DNA of 64,000 bases, taken from NCBI GenBank assembly GCA_029532415.1, contig JAQOTA010000022.1:372001-436000 (forward strand). Reading direction: 5' to 3'. This document shows positions 55,670-64,000 of the stretch, piece by piece. A model generated the notes under the pieces. That model had not been told where the DNA came from. It saw only the letters and a program-made list of their open reading frames with translations, and did not search any database. The position numbers and the translations under genes are program-made. Source of the stretch: Marasmius tenuissimus (Eukaryota; Basidiomycota; Agaricomycetes; Agaricales; Marasmiaceae). Each line of letters begins with the position of its first letter. Position 1 is the first letter of the stretch.

Positions 55670-58668
55670 ATGCGATATCCTCCCATTTGTCGTCTTTACT
55701 GTCCCCGTCAGCCATCAACAAGCTTCGCACTTGATTCTTGCGCGGTGACGGTCCTCATCGCCGATGTCCACGCTTCGGTACAACTATCTCAAAAGTTCCG
55801 GAACCCAGATACCACGAATGCGTTGGAGGCCACCTACACCTTTGGTCTCTGCGCCGATGCTGCCGTTTGTGGATTCGAGATGGTTCGCGAAGACGGTACG
55901 AAAGTTGAAGGAGTTGTGAAGGAAAAAGCGGAAGCAAAGAAAGAATACGACGATGCTGTGAAGCAAGGGTATACTGCTTCGCTGGGCTCGGAGGAAACTA
56001 AAGATGGTATGTGTATCATGATTTATATCAACCTTGGCTCGGGCTGACACCCTCCAGTTTTCTCGATCAGCGTAGGGAATATTTCTCCTGCAGAAGTCGT
56101 GACGATCAACCTTCGGTATCTACAAACCTTGAAGGACGATGAGAAGAAGGATCAAGTTCGCTTCACTTTCCCTCGCACGTACGCTCAACGATACGGACAT
56201 GCTCCGACAACGGATGCACAAAAATTTGGAACGGTTCAACAGCCGTTCACCCTTGACGCTACCGTTCAGCAGTCCGGTACGATCAAGAGCGTGTCATGTC
56301 CCTCTGGTCATCCGATAGAACTCGAACTTGGCAAGCCAGAGGGTTTCGTTGTCGAGGGCTCGGCAGACGATTCGCAATTCGCTAAGGTCACTTTGAAAGA
56401 CTCTTCAGGGTACCTTACGCAGGATGTAATCATTGTCGTGACTGCGACCGGACTGGACAATCCTCGTTGCTTCGTCGAATCTCATCCATCTCCAAACGTC
56501 GACACTCTCGCTATGGGTCTTACTCTCGTCCCTCGCTTCAAAATTCCTGACTCTAAAAGTGGAATGGAGTACATCTTTCTGGTTGACAGAAGCGGTAGCA
56601 TGGAAGGAACGAACATCCGACTTGTACGGGAAGCCTTGGTCGTACTCCTTCGTGGCCTCCCGACGAAGAATACAACGTTCAATGTGTTTTCATTTGGGAG
56701 TAAAAATTCCAAGCTATGGGATCGCAGCCAGGATTACACACAAACAAACTTGGATGCTGCTACTCAGCACGTAGAGTAAGTGTTCGTGTCATCCAGTTGA
56801 ATGACTGATCATTAAAGTTGGCATTGCAGCTCAATGGAGGCTAACTACGGGGGAACGGAGATAGCCAGCGCTCTTCAGTTCGTTTACTCTTCGCTATCAA
56901 AACCGCTCAGTCGACCAGTTTCGGTATTCCTCCTCACTGACGGAAGCGCATGGGACGTTCCTACCTGCGTCAGCCACACTCGCTCTGCCCTTTCTGATCT
57001 GGCCACGGACGACAATTTTATACGTGTCTTTACCGTAGGAATGGGGAGCGGAGCCTCGACAGACACCTGTGACAGCATCGCGAAAGCAGGCAACGGGTTC
57101 AGCGTTTACGTCGCTGATAACGAACCTATGGTCGGGAAGTGTGCGCGACTTGTTCGAGCGGCCCGTAGCCCACCTATCCGTGACCTGGAGGTGCTATGGA
57201 CAGGAGCCGAAACCGTCGAGGCCGAAGCCGGTGACGACTTTGAGATGGTTGAGGATGACGCTTCTACATTGACGGACGCAAAGGATACGGCTACTACTGA
57301 GTCTTCTAAAGCAGCCGTATCTCTCTTTGACGATGCAGATGGAGATGACAAGGACGATGTGGGCCCTCCTCCTAAACCTGACGTCACACTTCCTCCTCCG
57401 CCCAGGATACAACAGGCACCACTCCAGATCACAAACTTCTTCCCAGGGACCCGTTCGCAGATGTACGCCATCATCTCGAACAAGCAAACATCCATCCCAA
57501 GTACGATCAAGATCAAGGGTGTCGTTACTGCTACTGGTGCCCCAGTCGAGTTGGATGTCCCGGTGGCGAAAATGGCCAAATCACAACAACACAACCATCC
57601 TTTCCTTCACGCTCTTGCTGCAAAGGCGCTCATTACCGACCGCGAAAACAAGATCCACGCGTTCCCCGAGTCTGTTTCGGCTTCTTTTGCCAAAAATGAC
57701 GCTCTGAGGGATTCGTACATCGAGAAAGACATTGTTCGGCTGGGAACGACCTATGGGTTGACGAGCAAGCATACGAGTTTCGTTGCTATTGACCGTCGCA
57801 CCAATAAGCTCAACCCAACACCACCTGTGTCTGAAAGTGAGGCAATCTTACTTGTCTTTGAATCAATAAACTGACCTTTAATTCTCGTGACTTAGCACGT
57901 TCCAGTCCTACGGGTGGATTCATGGCGCGGAGTGCCGGAGCTCCTCGTGCCATGATGATGATGGCAAGTGCTCTCCCCAATGCCCCCTCTTCCCCGGGCA
58001 GGGAGAGGGAGAGGGAGAGAATGCGATCGTCCGCCGCGCCCTCCGCAACCGCTACTTCTGGAGCAGGACCGCCAGTTGAACCTCTCCAAAACTTTTTCCA
58101 GTCTCTTTTGCCGTCGTCAAGATCCTCAGGTCCATCGACCTCCGGAAGTAGACTGCTGAGCTCTGCACCTGGTCAAGCCCACGACTTGGTATCGGATTCG
58201 AGTGGGGATGCGCGTGGTGGTGCCATATCGTTCTCGAAGAAGAAGTCAAGAGCCTCCGCACTGCCCGCGCTAGCTCAACTATCAGCTCGGCTTGCCCCCA
58301 GACGCGACGCGCCGCCAAGTCCAACGAAAGATGCGGAATCGATGTCGGACGGTGCGCGACTCGCCGCGATTGCTCGCCTCCAACAATTTGACGGTGGATT
58401 TGACTTTTCCGAGGATCTCTTGCGTCTTCTGCAAACGAAAGTCTCTGAAGCGGACTTCAAGCAGGAATGCAGGGAGAATAACATCGAAGAGGGTGTCGCC
58501 GCCACGGTTCTTGCTTTGGTGTGGCTGGAGAAGAAGGGCGGAGACGAATCGTTGGATTTGCAAGAGAAGGCGTCGGAGTGGCTGGCGGATCGATTGGATG
58601 AGGTTGATACGGTGAAGCAAAAGGTTTTGAGTTTGTTCGAATTTGAGGTGATGGAAAATGTGTTGTAA
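55670..58668 (+). CDS. VIT and VWA domain protein
   Basis: Four exons: 55670-56006, 56058-56775, 56830-57836, 57896-58668; 944 residues. The N-terminal VIT domain (ALEATYTFGLCADAAVCGFEM, KAEAKKEYDDAVKQG) is followed by a von Willebrand A domain with the MIDAS metal site DRSGSM (about residue 295), a TEIASAL loop and FLLTDGSAWD. Next come an acidic linker, a region ending SKHTSFVAIDRR, a Pro/Ser/Arg-rich low-complexity part (starting about residue 690), and a helical C-terminal domain of about 100 residues (ARLQQFDGGFDFSEDLLRLL). This is the layout of the PARP4/vault-associated and fungal VIT-VWA proteins, without a PARP domain. Role unknown, cytosolic. An upstream exon adding to the N terminus is possible. 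Confidence 0.87.
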
Positions 58669-58891
58669 ATGTAATACAGTGTGTAGTATGTATACAAGAT
58701 TTCTCCGTTCATATGTACCATGTTCTTCTCCGTGTAGTAGTTTCGTGCTCCTTGTACTCCTCTTGCGACACATACCAAGATAAGATGCGATACATTCAAA
58801 GAGAAACTTGTGCGAGTATGTGGATGACCAATAGCAATGGATTCAAGCCATGACAAGTGCCACCTTCCTTCGATGCGACTGCACAACCCTA

Positions 58892-59785
58892 TCAGCAGCT
58901 GGATTCTTCAGTGACAATATCATTGCGGAGGGGATATCGGTAGTATGTTTCGATCGTGGGCCTAGTTTGTCGTATCTCTGCAAGTCCGTCTTTCGGAGCC
59001 TTCTTAACTGGCTGTAGAGAATCGTCCTTATCAAAAGGCACAAAAGCACCGCTGATTGGTGCTAGCTTCGAGTCAATGTAACCAGGAAGAAGTTCCTCGG
59101 GGCTGACGAATGGAATGCTGCTAGGATCCATCCGCTTGACTGACTCATGACCCAGAGGGGGAGAATTCGGAGGTTCTTGCGACAGAATTGTGGGACTGGA
59201 GCTGAGAGTGCGAGCAGGATCGTAGATACTTGGTAGAGGTAGGATAGGTGAATGGATTGGCGAGTAGACCGAGTACGTTGAATCGCGGTATCGAAATGAA
59301 GGAGAATTAGGTGAGCACAGATTAGAATGTTGAGAGCGGCTGTTGAGCGATGTTGTCGACTGGAAGTCTTGACCAAGAATAGGATTCTTAAGAAAACAGA
59401 ATGAAAATGTTTTGACAACGGATCGCTCGGATAAGAAACTGACCTTTGCTTCAGTCATTGATTCTGAACTTTGCAGATGAAATTTCGCCCATTCCTCGTA
59501 TCTACGCGGCCTAGCCCCAGGTCCTCTGCGTCGTCCGAGTCCTTCATCGAGTCCAGCCCGCTCCTTCTTTTCAAGGTCTTGTGCAGATGCGTTCCTGATT
59601 CTAGCAAGCTCCGTAGCGCCTGCTGAGCGATAACAGCTATGCAGGGCGTATAGTAGAACAGTCGAAATGATCCCAACTACACAGACTAAGGAGAAATAAG
59701 ACCAGAATCCATGGAAAGAGGGAGATTCTTGATGCCTGTGATTTGAGTTAGGGTGAACGAGGTTGGTTAGAGTGTTGGGAGACAT
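58892..59785 (-). CDS. Single-pass membrane protein of unknown function
   Basis: 297 residues if read straight through; a GTCAGT...CTTAAG segment of 57 nt (about 59442-59386), a multiple of three, is probably an intron, giving about 278. A helix near the N terminus (FSLVCVVGIISTVLLYALHSC) is preceded by a short Ser/Asn-rich tail. A basic coil (LGRRRGPGARPRRYEEWAKF) and a long Ser/Pro-rich disordered region follow, then an ordered-looking C-terminal stretch (PFVSPEELLPGYIDSKLAPISGAFVPF-type). No known domain. Possibly an ER or plasma-membrane anchored scaffold; no function can be assigned. Confidence 0.62.
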   Translation of the reverse strand: MSPNTLTNLVHPNSNHRHQESPSFHGFWSYFSLVCVVGIISTVLLYALHSCYRSAGATELARIRNASAQDLEKKERAGLDEGLGRRRGPGARPRRYEEWAKFHLQSSESMTEAKVSFLSERSVVKTFSFCFLKNPILGQDFQSTTSLNSRSQHSNLCSPNSPSFRYRDSTYSVYSPIHSPILPLPSIYDPARTLSSSPTILSQEPPNSPPLGHESVKRMDPSSIPFVSPEELLPGYIDSKLAPISGAFVPFDKDDSLQPVKKAPKDGLAEIRQTRPTIETYYRYPLRNDIVTEESSC

Positions 59786-59990
59786 GGTGGTAGAGTAAGC
59801 GCAGTCGACGCGTGTGAATGTTTTTGTCTTCAGACATCGACTTGTCCGCCCGGCCCGGATACAGCCACAACCTTATCACAAACGCCCGATCAACGTCAAC
59901 CAAAAGCTCTTCCGACAGAAAAACAAACAAACCGTACTGGAAATTTAGGATCTTCCGAGCAATAAAAAGTGACTTCTGCAAGCCATTCAT

Positions 59991-60086
59991 GCTAGGAGTG
60001 GGGTTCGAACCCACGCGGCTTGCGCCACGAGATGAAAGTTAAGATTAACTTAAGTCACGCGCCTTAGACCACTCGGCCATCCTAGC
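59991..60086 (-). tRNA. trnL-UAA: tRNA-Leu (UAA) with intron
   Basis: Read on the minus strand: acceptor GCTAGGA pairs with TCCTAGC. The A box GGCCGAGTGGTC and B box GGTTCGAACCC are intact. A long variable arm folds as CGTGGC-GCAA-GCCGCG, typical of type II (Leu/Ser) tRNAs. The T stem is GTGGG/CCCAC. The anticodon loop reads CTTAAG followed by a short intron of about 12 nt after position 37, giving anticodon UAA. The base pair at the foot of the anticodon stem is imperfect, so exact intron edges are uncertain. Confidence 0.85.
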
Positions 60087-60399
60087 TTGTTTTGTTGGAC
60101 CTTCGAAGCATTCAAGACACGCCAGTATCTCAGATACGGAAGCTTGGGGCTTCAAGAGAGTTCAATGTGTTCTCAGAGTAGTTTCAATATCTGGTAAGAG
60201 CATGCCTTGTTTGACCTGTTTGAGTGCATCTTTGGCTTCGGGTGCCCAGGAGTGTGATAAAAATGTTGACCATTACTACCGGCAAATTCCTAATGGCCAT
60301 GGAGTCGTCGGAGGGTGACCTTGGAAGAAGATTTCTGCAAAAACACCAGTTTTGATCCCAATTGTAACGAATACCTGGAACACTACCTTCATGGACATA

Positions 60400-61440
60400 A
60401 CGACGGATGTTCCGTTTCAAATGGTTCTTGAACTTCACCCAGCTGGGTGTTGTCCGTGAGGCAGCCACGTACCGTGCCCTCAGCTTATCTGCTTGTGAGC
60501 ATTGTCATAGTGAGTGCATTTTGGGCCCTGGGCGTTCAAAGAAACGCGGTCTTTGCCCCCACAAGTCTCAGCTATGTGATTGAGGTCAAGACGGTTACTC
60601 AAAATCCCCTTATAGTCTCCCCTTGCGTCTGCCATCACTACTAGGTTCTGGGAATGGGGCTTGAACCATACGAATGAGGTGCAAAAGTCAAGACCAGTTA
60701 TTGTGAGGGTTCGAGCCCCACTCCCAGCAGCTTCGACGATCTAAGCGCTAATGATTCATGGACAGAGCAACAAACGTTCCGGTTCGAGCGACTCTCGACT
60801 TTCACCCGGCTGAATGTCGCCCGTAAGGCAACTACTAGGTGCTGGGAATGGGGCTTGAACCTACCGAAAAGGCGACAAAAGTCAAGACCAGTTATTGTGA
60901 GGGTTCGAACCCCACTCCCAGCAGCTTCGGCGATCGAAGCGCTGACGATTCATAGACAGGGCAACGAATGTTCCGGTCCGAATGACTCTTGACCTTCACC
61001 CAGCTGGATGTCGCCCATGAGGCAACTACGTACCGCGCCCTAAGCTCGTGGGCCTGCAAGTTTTGTCGGCCCCGGGGTGAGCGTATCTATGGTCGAAGAC
61101 AGTATTTTGGGCCCTGGGCGTTACAGAGAAACGTGGTCTTTGCCCCACAATTCTCAACGGTGCGATCGAGATCAAGACAGTTCCTCCAAGTCTCCATAAA
61201 GTCTCCCCCTCTGCCATGACTGCCAGGTGCTGGAAATGGGGCTTGAACCTACCGAAAAGGTGACAAAAATCTGGGAATGGGGCTTGAACCATACGAATGA
61301 GGTGCAAAAGTCAACGAACCCCACTCTCAGCAGCTCCAACGTGGGCGACGTGCATGTTTAATTCGGGATCGAGCAATAGGGCCTACAAAGATCAACATCG
61401 AGGATTGTGAGGGTTCGAACCCCACTCCCAGCAACTCCGA
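60400..61440. repeat. Tandem array of tRNA-3'-end-derived inverted repeats
   Basis: The block is built from three kinds of segment. T units are about 82 nt: a left arm GCTGGGAATGGGGCTTGAAC, some 40 nt of spacer, and a right arm GGTTCGAACCCCACTCCCAG(C). The right arm is a tRNA T-arm plus 3' acceptor strand on the plus strand; the left arm is the same on the minus strand, so the arms match at 18 of 21 positions. T units: 60647-60728, 60841-60922, partial ones from 61229 and 61270, and a right arm alone at 61412-61432. X segments (CACCCAGCTG...TGAGGCA) occur near 60430, 60800 and 60990. Y segments (GGGCCCTGGGCGTT) occur near 60530 and 61110. The first two T+X units are direct repeats with period 194 bp. 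No complete tRNA cloverleaf is visible. Confidence 0.8.
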
Positions 61441-61522
61441 GCGTTGGGACGCCATGCCTTAACGATAGATACGTACATTGCGAATGGCCTTCTATCTGGA
61501 CCTTTTCTTCTCCCTCTTTCTA

Positions 61523-62450
61523 CTATCTCGGTGGCGCAATCCCGCTCATAACCTCATATAACCCGTCGACTTGCCTCCTGCTGAGTCGCTCGCTCCAAAA
61601 ACGCATGATGGGCTCCCACTCCTCTTTTGAAGATGGCATGCCAGGTCCTCTTGGAGGCATCTTCTCTTCCCTGAAGGACCCGAATGCTTTCTTCAACGCT
61701 GCAAAATCACCCGCTGTGAGATGAGGTTCAGCGGGCGCTGGCCGATACGTAGCGAGCACCGGGGTTGCGCAAGGAGATGAAAGTGTTGGATAAGACAAGA
61801 GAGGCCCCGATATTGATACTACGGAGCCTAGTCGACCACTTCCTCCCTCAGACTTTTGTCGCCAATATTTGATGGCGAACTCCAGAGCGACGGAGCCTCC
61901 TTGAGCAAAGCCAAAGAGATGTATCTTGTCGCTGGTCCAGCTACACTTCTCGGTGAGGTGAGTTAGGACTTTAGATAGTAAATCGAGAGCAGGAGTTGGG
62001 TTCGGTCGATGTATGAGATCACCGAGTTGATCGAATGAGGTGTACCATTGGTATGCTTCTTCATAAAGGAAGGGTATCCTAAGCACAGGCTTTTCATGTC
62101 AGACGAAGCGTGGCGCAGTATGATATTGTTGAGTGAAGCTCTCACTTTTCTGGTGCCCGCAGCGCGAGAATGGCTGTTTGTGGCAGCTTGAGCTGTCTTC
62201 CGAGCTTGGAGAATGGAATGTGAGTATCTCCTAGAGACCAAAATCGTGTTCTATGTCAGTCCTGTGTAGACGAACTCTCCAACCCACCTAGACCGTGCAG
62301 CAGAATGAGCAAATTCTCGTCGGTTCCATCGTCACTTGGGTAGTAATTGAACTTTGTCGGAATCTGTTCTTTGCCCTCCTTCGGTACTGGCTTTACCCTA
62401 GGAAGAGAGCTCGAGCTCGTTTCACGCAAGTGCACTTCTGATTCGGCCAT
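61523..62450 (-). CDS. Alpha/beta hydrolase of phospholipase/carboxylesterase type, nucleophile Ser replaced
   Basis: Three exons: 62450-62288, 62230-62146, 62078-61523; 267 residues. The start is the ATG at 62450; the frame upstream has no ATG. LLILLHGLGDTHIPFSKLGRQL and TAILALRAPEKIPF are the first strands of the acyl-protein thioesterase/carboxylesterase fold. The nucleophile elbow, normally GFSQGG, is GFAQGG (Ala codon at 61904-61906) in IHLFGFAQGGSVALE. A later ISGPLLSYP is the next strand. No clear family Asp/His pair is evident in the C-terminal part. It may belong to a fungal subgroup of non-classical members or be inactive. Probably cytosolic. Confidence 0.8.
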
Positions 62451-62557
62451 TGCCAATGCGATAGATGATGGAAGAGGTGGTTCAAGAAAGGGACCGGTCC
62501 GGCAACCTAAGCGCGTCGAATTTCAACGTCACTTACACTCCTACCACCATCACGACT

Positions 62558-64000
62558 ATGCAGCGTCGGCGCTGCAAAGCCATATTCTACTCCCTAATAA
62601 CATTATCTCTAGTCTCGCCATCTCTCGGAATATGGCCATTTGCTCCCAAAAGATTCTCAGGAAACTCGTTGATTGATGCTGGTTCATTAGGGCTGAGTGC
62701 TGAACGGGCCATTGCGTTTGGGGATTTTAATGGTGATCAATAGTGCGTTATCCTTCACGTCTATTCTTCAGCTCAACAAAAAGATATGTGTTCTGTAGCT
62801 TGGATGTTCTCATGCTAGAAGACGACAGGAGAACGTTATCCGTGTTTCTATGGAATCATGGTTCGTCAACAGCTCTGGGTCCTACGTTTCACGAAACTGA
62901 GAAAGAAGTTATTGCGACATTATAGATGGATTCAAATACGATAAATCAGGGTCTTTCAAGCACTCGAACGAAGTTTACAATGTCGTACCAGGCGACTTTC
63001 GACGTACAGGAAAGTTGGACTTATTGGTGATGAGCCGCAGTCAGACGAGTGGACCATTGGATTTGTCGTTATATCCTGCTTTACCTGAGGGTGGTTTTGG
63101 TGAGCTCTGAAAAGAAATCTCATCATTACTGGATCTGACTGCGTTGATCTTCGCACACAGACAATGTAATCTCAATACCTTCGTCCTCCTTATCCCAACC
63201 GATACCCATCGACCTCAACGGTGACATGAAGATTGATCTTTTGGGAATGACGCCCGAATCTCAACGCGGAAGATCACAACTTCAGGGCTGGGAGAACGTT
63301 TGGAATGCCTCAAAGACACGGTCTCCGCTCTTCAAGCTGTTAGTCCAAAGCTTTCTTCGCTTCGTCTCAAAGCGACACGGTCAATGACTCAGGGCTTCTG
63401 TATAGATCTGACGTACCCTTCCACGGAAAGCAATGCACGCTAGCAAATCCTCACAGTAACGCGGTAATAGATCTGAACGGGGATTGTCTCGCGGGTGCGC
63501 ACCTAAAAACCGCCTCGTTTACGTTGCATTCGAGGCTAATGTCTGTTCAGACGTATTTTTAGTGTGCGATGACGGTCGAGGTGGCAAGTACTTCCAGATA
63601 TGGATCAACAACAAATCGGATGGATTCACCCTCGCACACGAGCACCCCTTACCGGCCGGAACTCAACAGATATCTCTCGCCGACATGGGTGAGTCGCGGA
63701 ATTATTGACTGGGACCCCCCTTCGACTTCCTTACTTCGCCGTTCTAGACAGAGACGGCACAATCGACCTCGTATTTCCGACATGTAGATCTGTCACTTCG
63801 TCATCAGGTGTCGGAAATGACTGTTCCATCAACATTGCGTACAATAAACAATTACCTCTGTGTTCGGCGGATGCGTTATTACAAGGGGCGAAGAAGTGTC
63901 GGTCACCGGAAGATCTGTGTATCGCAGACCCGGACTTCAAATTCGATTTGAGCTCGGGGAGTGATGTACGTTCATATCTGTGTTTGCTTTTTGTCTCGGT
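62558..64000 (+). CDS. FG-GAP repeat membrane protein, ITFG1/TIP-like (3' truncated)
   Basis: The gene runs past the window end. It starts with a signal peptide (AIFYSLITLSLVSPSLG) followed by FG-GAP/VCBS-type repeats: AIAFGDFNGDQYLDVLML, GDFRRTGKLDLLVMS, PIDLNGDMKIDLLGM, VIDLNGDCLADVFLVC and LADMDRDGTIDLVFPT. Each carries a DxNGDxxxD-like calcium loop of a beta-propeller. First exon 62558-62742, second begins 62799; the last visible exon ends at a donor near 63965. The order and spacing fit the T-cell immunomodulatory protein (ITFG1/LNKN-1) family, which ends in one transmembrane helix, here beyond the window. In fungi its role is unknown; it is expected in the secretory pathway. Confidence 0.85.

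Noticed and set aside
60647..60922. T units as functional tRNA genes
   Set aside because: Acceptor ends can pair, but the 5' half is an inverted T-arm and no D-arm A box or normal anticodon stem can be drawn.

Overview
The window is nuclear DNA of a filamentous basidiomycete, most likely a plant-debris or wood-degrading agaricomycete. The evidence is the many short (about 50-60 bp) GT-AG introns, the fungus-specific elongation factor eEF3, Grifola-type peptidyl-Lys metalloendopeptidases (M35), cerato-platanins, GH7 cellobiohydrolases, and F-box, BTB and seven-helix DUF6534-type families typical of Agaricomycetes. Gene models were assembled by hand from the reading frames and splice sites. Exon boundaries are given where I could close the frame.

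Layout. 0-4.8 kb: the 3' part of a duplicated-domain protein, a nuclear-looking hypothetical, an F-box protein and a possible tiny secreted protein. 5.4-15.8 kb: a secretome island with two divergently transcribed cerato-platanins and three same-strand M35 metalloendopeptidase paralogues with the same five-exon structure. A small SAM methyltransferase sits on the opposite strand between the second and third. 17.7-24.1 kb: a BTB protein, a class 3 lipase, adenylate kinase and a 14-exon seven-helix protein. 26-36 kb: three GH7 genes. Two are near-identical cellobiohydrolases; the third has lost the catalytic Asp and a substrate-binding Trp. Between them lie a CYS3/MetR-like bZIP gene and the first of three paralogous seven-helix membrane proteins. 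35.8-41.6 kb: EMC4, a divergent multi-pass membrane protein, and the other two seven-helix paralogues in inverted orientation.

42-64 kb is mostly housekeeping: an AAAP amino acid transporter, V-ATPase subunit a, eEF3, a truncated mitochondrial lipoyl-domain protein lacking the lipoyl lysine, a VIT/VWA protein, a single-pass membrane protein, an intron-containing tRNA-Leu, a ~1 kb array of tRNA-3'-end-derived repeats, an alpha/beta hydrolase with Ala at the nucleophile position, and an FG-GAP (ITFG1/TIP-like) membrane protein that runs off the end.

Functionally, the first 36 kb reads as a secreted toolkit for attacking plant material (cellulases, protease, lipase, cell-wall-associated proteins) made by local gene duplication, with sensory-type membrane proteins interspersed. 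The most interesting items are the pseudoenzyme-like paralogues (GH7 without Asp, lipoyl domain without Lys, hydrolase without Ser) and the tRNA-derived repeat array.
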